NCBI GenBank assembly: GCA_946902985.2
Contig: OX336391.1
Location: forward strand, 75,617,947-75,681,946
From: Meconema thalassinum
Taxonomy: Eukaryota; Arthropoda; Insecta; Orthoptera; Tettigoniidae
Direction: 5' to 3'
Length of the DNA stretch: 64,000 nucleotides
Shown here: positions 34,315-45,335 of the stretch, piece by piece
Layout of the letters: every line of letters starts with the position of its first letter
How positions within the stretch are numbered: position 1 is the first letter of the stretch
Translations under genes and position numbers: made by a program
Notes under the pieces: generated by a model
What the model was told of the DNA's origin: nothing
What the model saw: only the letters and a program-made list of their open reading frames with translations
Database searches by the model: none

Positions 34315-34628
34315 GTGATAACACGATCTTCATTTTCTGTCTTGTATTATTATTATTATTATTACAATAATTATTCCTGGAATGATTCCCTTCTTGGTTT
34401 CAGTGAGATATTTACTGGATTACTGGCTCATAATGATTGTTGGAAAGTTTTCCATTTTTAGCACAACAGATGCGTTTTAAAACGAAAACCAACATGGCTA
34501 TTTCAGCTGTTTTTGTCAAAAATGTGGAGTCGTTCCTTTCTTGGTCTCACCGGTTGAATTATTATTACTATTTATATATATATATATATATATAATGCGT
34601 TTGGCCCTCTAAGGAGCACGTAGAACCA

Positions 34629-37600
34629 TTAGTTAACATTGGTCTTCTTGTTCTTCTTATCTTCCCAAAACTTCCTCATCCTTTCGCTATGTGCCTGTCT
34701 TCTTTCTTGTGTCCATGCAGCTTTAAGTTTCAAATTCTGTACCGTAGGGATCTTGGGTGGAAACTTATACGAATTTACTTTTTGTCTATATGCAGTCCGC
34801 GTCGTTGTCAGTGGGTCAATATTGATTTCAGTGAGGTCCTTTTGGGTGTCTGCTAGCCAGCGTACTTTGGTTTGTCGGTTTCCATTGACTATGAGGAAGA
34901 TTTTCTTGGTCAGTCGGGAGTTGTCCATTCGAGCTATATGTCCGTAGAATTTCATGCGTCTTTTACGTGCGAGTGAGGCGAATCGTTCAGTCCGTGAATA
35001 CAGTTCGTCTGAGCTTTTCCTCATCCAGATACCGTCCTGAAGCTTTGGTCCGAAGATTTTTCTCAGTATTTGTCGTTCTATCTTCTCAATGTATTTGATG
35101 TTGATGGTTAACGATGACGTCTCAATCGCATAGAGTGCCTCAGGGAGGATGACTGTGTGGTAGTGATGAAGTTTGGCTTTAGTGGAAAGTGATTTCTTGT
35201 TGTAAATATTCCAAGTGATTGTGTAAGCTTCGCGTAATTTTTCTGCACGTGTTTTGTTAGCCATTCTTTCGTTACCAGTGTTTCCGATAATTTCACCTAG
35301 GTACTTGAAGTGCTTAACTTGTGTGATGTCGCCATATTTGGTTGTAATTGATGCCAGGTTTGTGCTCTTGGAATCCATGTACTGTGTTTTCTCGTAAGAG
35401 ATATGGAGGCCGGTTCTGATTGATATCTCATGAAGCTTCTCGATGGCATGTCTGGCTTCTTCTGGAGTCCGGGTAATTATTGCTAGGTCGTCAGCAAAGG
35501 CGAAGCATTTTATGTTGATTCGTTGTTCTTTTGTTCCCATACTTATTCCAGGTATTTCTTTCTCCCATGTTCTGATGATCTTATCTAGTACCAGGTTGAA
35601 TAGGAGTGGGGACAACCCATCACCCTGTCTTACGCCTGTTCTAATGTGAAAAGGTTCGGACACTTCACCCATAAATTTAACTTTAGAAGTTGTATCTGTC
35701 AAGGTCTGTTGGATTAATGTAGTTGTTTTGTTGTCCACACCATATTCACGAAGTATATTAAACAGAGTTGCGCGGTCGATTGAATCATATGCTTTCTTAA
35801 AATCTACGAAGGTGACAACTGTGCGATTCGACTGGCGATGTTGGAGTACCATCTTGAGGTTCCAGATCTGTTCTGCACACGATCGACGCGGTCGAAATCC
35901 CGCCTGATATTCACCGATCATGTGCTCTGTCTGTTGCTCCAATCTGGTGAGGAGGGCACGTGAGAGTACCTTGTAGGCGATTGGCAGGAGTGAAATGCCT
36001 CGGTAATTATTCGGATCTGTCTTGTCGCCCTTTTTGTGTAGTGGGTGAATCAAAGCAGTTTTCCAATCAACCGGTATGGTGTCACTCTCCCATATATTAG
36101 CAATGATGTTTTGTAGTCTTTCAGTCAAGAGTTCACCTCCAATCTTGAGCACTTCGGCGATTACACCGTCTTCTCCTGGTGCCTTGTTGTTTTTGAGATG
36201 TAATATGATGTTTTGTATCTCATCATATGTAGGTGGTACTGAGTCCTGGTTTGGGGCAGTAAAGTGGAGTTGGAGATTCTCGGCAGGTGGTTCACAATTG
36301 TGAAGCTCCTCGAAGAACTGTTTCAGGATATCACAATTGGCCTTTGTGTTTGTCTCAAGTGTGCCATCAGGGCGGCGAAAACAAAGACTGGGCGGCTTGT
36401 AGTTAGTCAGTTCTTCCCTAAATGTCCTGTGGAAATTTCGTATATTGTTCCTCTTAAAGTCATTATCGATTTCTTCCAATCGTTTGAGGTGGTACATGCG
36501 TTTAACTCGTCTGATTGTTTTGGATGTTTGCTTCTGAGTTTCTAAAAGGTTCTGCCAATGTTCTGATGTTCGGTTGCTATTCCATGTCTTCCAGGCTCGG
36601 ATTCGGGACTCTAGGGCTTTATCACAGTCTATGCTCCACCATCTGTGTTTTCGTTTCCTTGGTGGTTTGCCGAGTTTTCTTGTTGATTCTTGGATGGCCT
36701 TGAGAAGTTCATCCCATGTTTCCGTGTTAGTCTGTAATGATTGTGTAAACTCCTGTGCGTGTTCTTTTAGGTATTCCGGATCTATGCGCGGGAATTTGGA
36801 ATTTGGACGCTTTTTACGATTGGGTATGAAGCGGACTTTGATCTGCGAGAGATGATGGTCGGACTCTACGTAACCTTTGCGTACCCTCACGTTCATGATT
36901 TCTGGAGAGAATTGTCTGGTTATTGCTACATGATCTATTTGATACTCCCCGATGTGGTTTATGGGAGATTTCCATGTAGTCATTTTTCGTGGTGGTTTCT
37001 TGAAATGTGTGGACATTAGTTGTAGGTTGGCCATTCCACATATGTTGATTAAGCGAAGCCCATTCGCATTCGTCTTTTTGTGTGCCGAGAAATTTCCAAT
37101 GATGTGTCTGTGTTCCCGTTCTCTGCCAATTTGCGCATTGAAATCTCCGAGGAGGATCTTAATGTGGTGTTGAGGAATCTTAGTAAGTGTCCGTTCAAGT
37201 TGAGACCAGAACTTCTCAACTTTGTTTTTGTCAGGATCATTGTTAACTGGAGCATGTGAGTTTATCAATGTATAGGCCTTATTGGCGCATTTAACTGTGA
37301 GTAGAGAGAGAGACGATTCGAAGGTGATGTGAAGTCTATCACTGAGTTCTGGATACTGTTGTGCACAAGGAATGCTGTTCCGAACACATGTAAATTACTA
37401 TTTCTTAGCTTAGTTGCTGGTTTTCCCTTATAGATACGGTATCCACCGGAGTCGAAGTGATCACAATCACGGAATCGTGTTTCTTGTACTGCAAGTATGA
37501 GAATTCCGAATCTGTCGCTGGTGTCCGTCAGTGTCTTGAGTTTCCCAGTTTTGGTCAGCGTCTGTACGTTTAGTGTACCAATGAATTGCGTTCGCTTAGG

Positions 37601-37735
37601 TTTGAGGAGTCTTGGGAAGCTCCGATCCTTCCCGGCATGACGTCCTGGTCCCCCAGAAGCCGAATGACCAGGTTCGCCTTCGCTCTTCTTAGCTCTGGCC
37701 TGAGGTAGTTGCTTTTTTGCTTGTGCTTCCATCAT
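34629..37735 (-). pseudogene. Nearly intact LINE endonuclease-reverse transcriptase with one frameshift
   Basis: Two adjoining minus-strand frames make one non-LTR protein of about 1030 residues. The first (from ATG 37735) holds the endonuclease start FIGTLNVQTLTKTGKL and VQETRFRDCD. The frame shifts in the CT-dinucleotide run at 37303-37313. The second (37268-34629) carries ILLGDFNAQIG, SDHHLSQIK and the reverse transcriptase with GFRPRRSCAEQIW, FVDFKKAYDSID, GVRQGDGLSPLLF and FADD near residue 587. The terminal part has YLGEIIGNTGNERM and RTERFASLARKRRMKFYGHI. EN plus RT with no RNase H and no gag-like ORF resembles RTE-like LINEs; clade uncertain. It lies antisense in host intron 2 and ends in a (TA)n tail near 34570-34593. 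Confidence 0.82.
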
Positions 37736-37985
37736 GCTAAGTTCGTGGTTGATTTTAGCTGGTGGGCGTGAGCCCAGGGCGAGTGAATCGCTGATAATCC
37801 ATAAAATTCACTCTCATCGTAAGGATTGTTAGTTCATACGGCAGCTGATGTTATGCTGTGGTTTACTGGTGCCTCTTGGTGTTCTGGGCTGAATATTATT
37901 TTACGGCTTCGAGCCAACCCTCCTCCTTTACCCGGACTTGGGACCGGCAACAGCAACGACTGAGCTACTCAATCCACCCAGTAGT
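37736..37985 (-). other. Probable 5' UTR of the preceding LINE
   Basis: This GC-richer stretch lies directly upstream of the LINE start on the minus strand. It contains GGAGGAGGGTTGGCTCGAAG and TGAGTAGCTCAGTCGTTGC, unlike the AT-rich DNA beyond 37985. The exact 5' end and target duplication were not found. Confidence 0.4.
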
Positions 37986-38218
37986 TGCTGCAGGTGGAGT
38001 TATTGTTATAAATATTTTGATTTTATTTTCCCCATTCCAAGCGCACATTGAAAATTCTAAATATGTATGATGGCACGATGAATTGATTTTCACCCTGTTC
38101 TTCCAAAAAATTTCTTCATCAATTTGCTGTGTTGTTTCTTGCGTTTTTATGACCATTTCCTATCAGTTATCTTCTTGGATTCCTCTAAATTGTGTGATTA
38201 TTAACTAATTAATATTAG

Positions 38219-38305
38219 CTTTCAGTCGGTCGACACAAAGATCATTCCAATTACTGGAATATGTGTAAAAAACTGAAATAAATTACATGTGATTAAGATT
38301 TATGT
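38219..38305 (+). repeat. Dispersed repeat with an empty MITE site, copy A
   Basis: TTTCAGTCGGTCGACACAAA is followed by TCATTCCAATTACTGGAATA and later AATAAATTACATGTGATTAA. It matches 47229-47263 plus 47648-47810 and, for the first half, 55141-55190. In the copy at 47.2 kb a MITE sits in the TA of this palindromic stretch. Confidence 0.7.
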
Positions 38306-38325
38306 ATATTGTTAAGGACTATTGA

Positions 38326-38812
38326 CTCTTGAGTTCTCTGTGGTAGAAAGATGCTTATGCATTTAAAGGCAAAGGTCTATAAGTCTGTGGTATGCCCAGC
38401 AGCAATCTATGGGACAGAATGTCGCCCTATGACCAAACAAAATGAGCAAATTTTGCATACAATGGAAATGAAGATGCTCCGATGGTCGATGGGGCTGACC
38501 CGATGTGACCACGCAAGGAACACAGACGTCCGGCGAAGATTCGGTGTTGCACCAATTGTCGAGAAGGTGAGGGAGGATCGTCTACGCTGGTACGGTCACG
38601 TCATGAGAAGACAAAACAACTCAGTTGCAAAAACAGCACTCCACATCAACCCAGGTGGAACAAGACCACGTGGAAGACCTGCAGAGAGGTGGACTGACAA
38701 CATCAAGGCTGACATGCACGCTGTTGGTCTAACACCAGAAGATGTCTACGACAGAAAGAAGTGGAGGTGATGTAGCAAAATCCCGTATGGTATTAATGCT
38801 AGGAAGAATAAC
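38326..38812 (+). pseudogene. RTE-like LINE 3' fragment
   Basis: An open frame (38351-38770) encodes the C-terminal part of a LINE protein: LKAKVYKSVVCPAAIYGTEC, MLRWSMGLTRCDHARNTDVR, DRLRWYGHVMRR and RPRGRPAERWTDNIKADMHA. The endonuclease and reverse transcriptase are lost by 5' truncation. The 14-bp TTAAGGACTATTGA is at 38312-38325 and 38813-38826 and may be the target duplication. A (GAA)n run lies just beyond the right copy, so alternatively it is the tail and the repeat is fortuitous. Confidence 0.7.
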
Positions 38813-38829
38813 TTAAGGACTATTGAAGT

Positions 38830-39600
38830 AGAAGAAGAAGAAGAAAACTACGGGATTAATGGCTTCAAAACTATCTTTAATATTTACTAATGTTCTATAA
38901 TTTCACAACTTTGATGATCTCTTTGTAATGTTGATCTCGTGTAAGCCTTACTATATTTCTTCTAACCAGCTAGACTGTAAGTTTCTTATGATAAATAATA
39001 TTTTTTTGAGTCAGTTGTTGTCAAGTGTGTAGATATGTCCATTGCATTTCAAACGTCTCTTGTGTATGGTATTATTGTACCCTTTTGTTATATTCTGCAG
39101 GTCTGCAGTTCCTCCATTCTATTTCCTCATGTGGACGGTACATTTCTTTGAGAATTTGTCGTAGTAATTTTCTTGTTTGATTTTCTTTCTCATATTAATG
39201 TGGATAGATTTTATGTTAAACATAGTTTAAAAGTGTAGATTTCTCAGTGTTGTTTTCTATTTTAAAAGTTAACACAAATTGAAGTTATTGTATTGATAAT
39301 GCAGCTTCAGGCATCCTCGGGCCTACAGTAGGTGATATCTGCACCGCTTGCTGTGTTAACTGTACCTAACGTTATTGTGTTCACAAAGGTTAATTCTGCT
39401 TGCTTCCTGGGCCCTACAGCACCACCTGTGCCAACAGCAGCTAATGTAAACGTAATAGAGCTTTACTCTGCTAGGACCCTGGCCCCAATTGTTGGTGAAG
39501 CCTACACCACCTGCTGTGCTAACAGTAGCTAATACTATTGTACTGATAACGCTGTTTCATTCTGCTAGCTCCTTCAAGCACGTGTCTTTTCAGTTTTATC
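38830..39600. other. No recognised gene
   Basis: Intron DNA, AT-rich until about 39300. Between 39300 and 39560 a diffuse repeat built on GCTGTGCTAAC.GTA.CTAA is visible. I see no coding potential. Confidence 0.45.
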
Positions 39601-39604
39601 AAAG

Positions 39605-40306
39605 GTTCGAGACGAAGAAAAACCTGGCGACCATGCGCCTTTACGCGTACCCTGGGTCATCATCATCATCTTGTACATTTTCCAGCCCCAGGCTGGGTCT
39701 TTTTGGAACATAAGCCTCGCCACTTAGTTCTTTCTTCCCACCACCTCTCCGCTGTCACTCTGGTCGAGTCCTCGCCTCTCTTGGCACATTCCTCCACTCC
39801 TTTCAGCCATCTATCTCTTGGTCTTCCCCTTGGTCGTTTCTTCTGCATCTGCATCTCATGTATCCTCTTGGGAATCTTCTTCTCATCCATTCTCTTTAAG
39901 TGTCCATACCACCTCAGTCTTGACGCTGGGTAAACCGTTGAAATATCTATGTAGGCTACTATGAGTGTAAGGATTGTTCAGCATGAAAAGCTCTACAAAA
40001 TAGTCCCCGACAGCATATCTCTGTCTTTAATAAATCACCCACTCTAAATGTTCTTACGTTTCCATTTCTTCTAAGGATCTCCATTCAGTGGAAATTTAAA
40101 TTACTGTAGACTACTAGTTTCGGAGTGAGCTAAAGAGTGAGCCTATTACCCCAGCTTCGGCCAGCATTAAGCTGTCGAGTCGTGTCGAGTTAAGACTTCG
40201 GAGTTTCGCTGTTCACCTCGGCTTTTCTGAATTGCGTCTGGGACCTGCCGTGCGTGCGCCTTTTAAACTTACGCTGACTTAACCGTTTAATATACCGGGC
40301 TGCTAG
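39605..40306 (+). mobile_element. Helitron relic, plus orientation
   Basis: The segment aligns with the inverse of 19700-20020 (shared CCTGGCG.CC, AAACCGTT.AA.ATATCTA and CGACACGACTCGAC-type words). It ends CCGGGCTGCTAG, followed by T, at 40303-40306, similar to the CCGGG...TTGCTAG terminus at 17492. The helicase region is deleted. A LINE fragment has inserted at 39658. The left boundary is approximate. Confidence 0.5.
39658..39925 (-). pseudogene. 5'-truncated RTE LINE fragment
   Basis: Minus-strand copy of the last 270 bp of the LINE at 24576-27719, with the same (GAT)n tail. It encodes MDEKKIPKRIHEMQMQKKRP and RPRDRWLKGVEECAKRGEDS. It retains Lys where the long copy has a TAG stop, and lacks one of two Lys in the KKRGED segment. 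Target duplication CTGGGT at 39652-39657 and 39926-39931. It interrupts the Helitron relic, whose uninterrupted homologue at 20.0 kb supports the insertion point. Confidence 0.8.
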
Positions 40307-40686
40307 TTATAGATAATTCGGTGCATGAGGAGTTTCTGCAATTTATTCCTATCAATGATGCAGATTGTGAGAGTCAACAGTAACCTAATGGCAGTAAGAA
40401 CAAGGGGCTCATCATATCAATATTATAAGCAGTCACGTACGGACACTGCATCATTTTAGTTTTAATATTTACTTACTGTTTTCCAAGTTTTTTTAAGGGT
40501 TTCTTAATGCGCTGAAAAAATATGAGGCCTAAAATAATTTTCATGCAAAGAGAATGTTTATTTAATTATTGTTTTAAGAATATTAGTTGAAATATCGTTT
40601 TCATAATAATGTATGATGATGACGACGACTGTCGTTTCAAGGGGTGGAACAGCAAGGTCATCTGTCCCTTTAACAGTGTACACAAT
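40307..40686. other. No recognised gene
   Basis: AT-rich intron DNA. At 40620-40675 there is a minus-strand retroposon tail: CAGATGACCTTGCTGTTCCA then CCCCTTGAAACGACAGTCGT, as also seen at 61773-61815. Confidence 0.45.
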
Positions 40687-41787
40687 GTTGTTGTTGTTTG
40701 AGTCTTCAGTCTTTCGACTGGTTTGATGCAGCGCTCCATGATTCCCTGTCCTGAGCTAATCGTTTCATATCTACATAGCTACCACACCCTTCATCCGAGG
40801 CAATCTGTTTAACATTTTCTAACCTTGGTCTACCCCCTACTGTTCTCATCCTCGACCCTTCCTTCCATAACTAAGTTTGCGAATCCTGGGTGTCTTAGTA
40901 TGTGTCCTACTAGCCTATCTCTTCTCTTCATTAGCAGTCGCCAGAAACATCTCTCCTCTCCCACTCGTCTTCATACCTCTTCGTTTGTAACCCTATCTTT
41001 CCATATGATCTTCATCGTTCTCGTGTAACACCACATTTCAAACGCTTCAATTCTCTTCTTTTCTGCTGCACCAATAGTCCAAGTTTCACTTCCATAGAGC
41101 GCCACACTCCAGACAAAGGCTTTCAAAAATGACTTCCTAAGACCTTAATCTATATTCGATGTCAACAGATTCCTTTTCTGTAGAAATGCATTCCTTGCCT
41201 GTGCTAACCTACTTTTTACATCCTCTTTGCTTCCTAAGTAACATAAGTCGCCTACTTCCTTTAGTTTTTCACCTGCCAATTTGATGTCCATAGAGGTTTG
41301 TGATTTATTTCGGCTGCATTCCAATATTTTTGTTTTACATATATTAAGTTTCATCATGAATTCTTTCCTCAAGATGTAGTCCATACCATTCAAAAACTAA
41401 TTTAACTCCTCTGGTGTGTCGGTTAAGATGACGATGTCATCAGCAAATATCAGGGTTGAAATTATTTCACCTTGAATCTTGACTCCTACTTCGATGTTTT
41501 CTCCAATTTCTTTCATTGCTTGTTCAATATATAGATTGAAAAGTATGGGTGATAATTTGCAACCTTGCCTTACACCTTTCTGAATACCAGCTTCTCTCTC
41601 ATGTCCTTCGGCTCGAATAACTGCTGTCTGGTTTCTGTATAGATTGTTGAGCACCCTCATTTCCCTGCACTTTTTATCAATCGTCTTCAAAATGTCATAG
41701 AACTTACTCCAACCAACGTTATCAAAAGCCTTTTCTAAGTCTACAAATGCCATAAACCTTCTCTTATCCTTCCTTATTCTACCCAAC
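40687..41787 (-). pseudogene. 5'-truncated RTE-like LINE, reverse transcriptase to 3' end
   Basis: Minus-strand frames give FMAFVDLEKAFDNVGWSKFY, IQKGVRQGCKLSPILFNLYI and IFADDIVILTDTPEELN, the catalytic FADD box. After a stop the sequence continues with NICKTKILECSRNKSQTSM, LCYLGS, then a broken 3' part with RMKIIWKDRVTNEEV-like residues. It ends near the (AAC)n tail at 40687-40697 with SNQSKD-like codons. Several stops and frameshifts are present. The tail and the C-terminal words resemble a common insect RTE subfamily different from the 24.6-kb LINE. It lies antisense in host intron 2. Confidence 0.75.
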
Positions 41788-41789
41788 TA

Positions 41790-42364
41790 TATTTATGAAA
41801 CCCTGCCAGTTGGAAGTCCTGCCTATGCCACTGGTTGAGTATTCTTAGTTCAAAGTCTATTAAATTTGTTCATTAAGTCTATAACTCAATTTTGGATTGT
41901 TGGCATTTGTTATTATTTAATTTATGTTGTTCCTGGTTCATGTTGCTAATTATCTCGTATTGTGTACGCTCCTTGTTTTAACTAGGTTGATTCTGTTATG
42001 TTGCTTTTAGGGTATATTATTCGAAAAATGTAGTGTTCTTAGATGTTGGGTTATGTTGACAAATTCTCTTGTTTTCCAATTAGTTTTTCATTTTATAACC
42101 TATCAACTCAATAATATAATGCTGAAGGTGCCCAATGAAACACAAGTCACTCTGTGAACTTTGAAAAAATAACTTCTATTCTGTGCATAAATAAACTACT
42201 GATTTAGGTATCTTATGTTGCATTGTGGTTGGAGTAAATTAAAGGATATTGGATCCAAATGTTTCCTTTACTTTTGATGCCTGCAGCAAAAGTTTACAAG
42301 TCATGTGTAAGATGTAACTCCAGCTATGCAAATATACATTAATTCATGAATCATTTCTCCACAG
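41790..42364. other. Intron 2, right part
   Basis: AT-rich DNA leading to the CATTTCTCCACAG acceptor of the next host exon. I see no other feature. Confidence 0.5.
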
Positions 42365-42442
42365 GATGATACTGAAGAATGTCCCACACCAGAGTTTGTT
42401 CCATGCATCAAAATAGAAACAGCATCTTTGGATTTCAAGGAA
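42365..42442 (+). CDS. Host gene exon 3, IKIE motif
   Basis: The acceptor ATTTCTCCACAG ends at 42364 and the consensus donor GTAAGC starts at 42443. It has 26 codons, phase 0 at both ends, reading DDTEECPTPEFVPCIKIETA then SLDFKE. IKIE is again a psi-K-x-E match. Together with exons 1 and 2 it gives a run of small phase-0 acidic exons, each carrying such a motif. The following intron is about 21.3 kb. Confidence 0.65.
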
Positions 42443-42604
42443 GTAAGCTCCTTATCGGTGACTTCTTTATGTTTCCTTATAATACCTGGCCTGTTCTTCA
42501 ACTCCTTGTCACCAAATGATATTAGGGATTCCAGAATGGTATTTTGACAACCGTATTGACAAATGGAAGCGTTTGTTGATATGAATGGTGGAGAAATAAT
42601 ATAC

Positions 42605-42665
42605 TGACGCAGCGACCTCCGGCTTTGTATGCTGTTGCTCTGACCACTGAACTAATGGTATACAG
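42605..42665 (-). repeat. tRNA-like SINE head fragment
   Basis: On the minus strand CATTAGTTCAGTGGTCAGAG is an A-box-like tRNA start. It continues GCCGGAGGTCGCTGCG, a decayed B-box region. Only the head is recognisable. Confidence 0.45.
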
Positions 42666-42669
42666 TAAT

Positions 42670-43745
42670 TATCTTGTATTTGTTTGCCGCTGTAGACTTT
42701 GGGTCTTCATATGGAGGGCTTACAGGATCTCTATGGTATGCCATTTGATCTACGTTTGGCCAAATATAAGTACTGTATTCTGGTCTGAGATCCACTTATG
42801 GAGGCTACAGAGGTGAGCTGGTTTTGACAACCGCAGCAATCCTCCTAGTGGTCTTCTGCGATTTTTCACTTTAACTTGACGCAATTGCTAGGATGGTTCT
42901 AACTTATATGACAGTGACCGTGTCCTTCCCAAACCTGAGCATTACAAGTACATGCATATGACCATAAACATAAAGGTAACAAAATACTTGATGATATGAA
43001 ACAAAGGTAAGATATTTCTTTAGAATCATATGGAGATAATAATTGTAATTACATAAATTCAAGTGTAATAACTCTACTTCTACTTTTAGTAGCTATTGGA
43101 AAATCTTCTATCGTACCGTATAGTTCTTTTAAGGTGCAATTTTTCTCAAATTTCACAATTTTTAAATTTTTATTCCATTTTGTAGGAAATTTCTTCCAGT
43201 TTGAGAAAATCTCTAGTTTATAAATATACCAATAATATTTCATTGTTTTTGTAAAAGATTCATGTAATTGGGTTAATTAATAAATGTGGGAAATAGACGA
43301 TTTAAAGTACCCTAGTGTAAATAGCAACAATAATTTTTTTATAAACCATTCATATTAAATTAGTGTAAAATTAGCGTTAAACTCTGTTAGTATGATCATG
43401 ATAAAACAACAGAAAAATTTAACATTGCAATAGTTTATTTCTTGAAAACAAAAAAATATAGTGTATATGACCACCTTTTTATTCCAATTTATCTAATATC
43501 TAGGAGGTGTTTCTGCGTGATAGTTGGTTTTACTGCCAGATCACTTTTTTCACTGACTTTTGGGACAGGCCCTCCCCTATTTCCCTTTCTTATCTGCATT
43601 TCATGGCTCTACTTCCTTCCAAGTCCCTCAATCCTCATTCTTTGAGGGTTGAAGGCATGTTTTTTCTTCCTGGCGTTTATTTGACTTATCCTTTATTTGT
43701 TTTCCATTTCTTCTTCTGGTATGCAAGTCTGTAGTTAGTATTAGT
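42670..43745. other. Intron 3, left part
   Basis: AT-rich DNA to 43500. Then comes a pyrimidine-rich stretch (43560-43735, with GGGACAGGCCCTCCCCTATT) that may be the 3' region of an old retroposon whose end is at 45260-45335, split by the Tc1 element. Confidence 0.4.
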
Positions 43746-43749
43746 TATA

Positions 43750-45214
43750 CACACATCAAAAAAAGTTTTGCATCACCTCGGTTCCAAGAGTTCCGGAACC
43801 TTTAAATACAAAGGGAATAGAGATCAACACAAACAACATTTCAGCTCGTTTTATTGCTCATGAGACCCACACATTGCATGTTGTACCATCATACAGCTAG
43901 ACTTTCAGCATTTGTGGTCCAGATTGCAGTACACACCACTACCTCTAATACCCAGTAGCACGTCCTCTTGCATTGATGCATGCCTGTATTCGTCGTGGCA
44001 TACTATCCACAAGTTCATCAAGACACTGTTGGTCCAAATTGTCCCACTCCTCAACGACAATTCGGCGTAAATCTCTCAGAGTGGTTGGTGGGTCAAGACG
44101 TCCATAAACAGCCCTTTTCAACATATCCCAGGCATGTTCGATAGGGTTCATGTCTGGCGAACATGCTGGCCACTGTAGTCGAGCGATGTCGTTATCTTGA
44201 AGGAACGCATTCACAAGATGTGCACGATGAGGTCGAGAATTGTCGTCCATGAAGACAAATGCCTCTCCAATATTCTGCCGATATGGTTGCACTATGGGTC
44301 GGAGGATGTCATTCAGGTATCGTAAAGCCGTTTCGGAGCCTTCCATGACCACCAGTGGCGTACGTCGGCCCCACATAATGCCACCCCAAAACATCAGGGA
44401 ACCACCACCTTGCTGCACTCGCTGGACAGTGTGTCTAAGACGTTCAGCCTGACCAGGGTGCCTCCAAACACGTCTCCGACGATTGTCTGGTTGAAGGCAT
44501 ATGCGACACTCATCGGTGAAGAGAACGTGATGCCAATTCCGTGGGGTCCATTCAGCATGTTGTTGGGCCCATCTGTACCGCGCTGCATGGTGTCGGGGTT
44601 GCAAAGCTGGACCTCGCCATGGACGTCGGGAGTGAAGTTGCGCATCATGCAGCCTATTGCGCACAGTTTGAGTTGAAACACGACGTCCTGTGGCTGAACG
44701 AAACGCATTATTCAACATGGTGGCATTGCTGTCAGGGTTCCTCCGAGCGGCAATCCGTAAGTAGCGGTCATCCACTACAGTAGTAGCCCTTGGGCGGCCT
44801 GAGCGAGGCCTGTCATCGACAGTTCCTGTATCTCTGTACCTCCTCCATGTCCGAACAACATCGCTTTGGTTCACTCTGAGACGCCTGGAAACTTCCCTTG
44901 TTGAGAGCCCTTCTTGACACAAAGTAACAATGCGGACGCGATCGAACTGCGGTATTGACCTTCTAGGCATGGTAGAACTACAGACAACATGAGCAGCGTA
45001 CCTTCGTCCTGGTGGAATGACTGGAACTGATCGGCTGTCGTACCCCCTCCGTCTAATAGGCCCTGCTCATGCATGGTTGTTTACATCTTTGAGCAGTTTT
45101 AGTGACATCTATGAACAGTCAAAGGGACTGTATCTTGGATACAATATACACAGTCAACGTCTATATGCCGGAGATCTGGGAACCGAGATGATGCAAAACT
45201 TTTTTTGATGTGTG
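43750..45214 (-). mobile_element. Tc1-type transposon, intact, copy 2
   Basis: The element is 1465 bp, with the same 36-bp terminal repeats as copy 1 (one mismatch in the right repeat: GAGATGATG for GAGGTGATG) and TA at 43748-43749 and 45215-45216. I count four substitutions against copy 1. Both lie in the same orientation 12.7 kb apart. This pair is a substrate for unequal recombination that would delete host exons 1 to 3. Confidence 0.95.
43945..44970 (-). CDS. Tc1-type DD34E transposase, intact, copy 2
   Basis: It is a 341-residue protein identical to the 31-kb copy except for two residues. Ala replaces Val in RSATGRRVST (residue 93), and Cys replaces Tyr in RIQACINARG near the C terminus. 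HTH, GRPR linker and the D153, D243, E278 triad are unchanged. The synonymous difference and the two conservative changes suggest the two insertions are young. Which residue is ancestral cannot be told from two copies. Confidence 0.95.
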   Translation of the reverse strand: MPRRSIPQFDRVRIVTLCQEGLSTREVSRRLRVNQSDVVRTWRRYRDTGTVDDRPRSGRPRATTVVDDRYLRIAARRNPDSNATMLNNAFRSATGRRVSTQTVRNRLHDAQLHSRRPWRGPALQPRHHAARYRWAQQHAEWTPRNWHHVLFTDECRICLQPDNRRRRVWRHPGQAERLRHTVQRVQQGGGSLMFWGGIMWGRRTPLVVMEGSETALRYLNDILRPIVQPYRQNIGEAFVFMDDNSRPHRAHLVNAFLQDNDIARLQWPACSPDMNPIEHAWDMLKRAVYGRLDPPTTLRDLRRIVVEEWDNLDQQCLDELVDSMPRRIQACINARGRATGY

Positions 45215-45259
45215 TAGTTTTCATTATATTCTCATCTCATCTTTCACTATCACCCGATC

Positions 45260-45335
45260 CATTAGGGGCCGATAACCTAGGTGTTAGGCCCCTTAAAACA
45301 GCAATTATCTTCATCATCATTCGTTTGTCCTGCCC
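45260..45335 (+). repeat. Retroposon 3' tail
   Basis: CATTAGGGGCCGATAACCTA, then TGTTAGGCCCCTTAAAACAG and an (ATC)n-like run. It is the same kind of end as 61773-61815 and the inverse at 40620-40675, and probably the end of old LINEs or of SINEs that copy LINE tails. Confidence 0.5.

Noticed and set aside
38318..38830. Host coding exon because of a clean 139-codon frame
   Set aside because: The sequence matches LINE C-terminal motifs (RWYGHVMRR, RPRGRPAERW) and has no splice sites at its ends.
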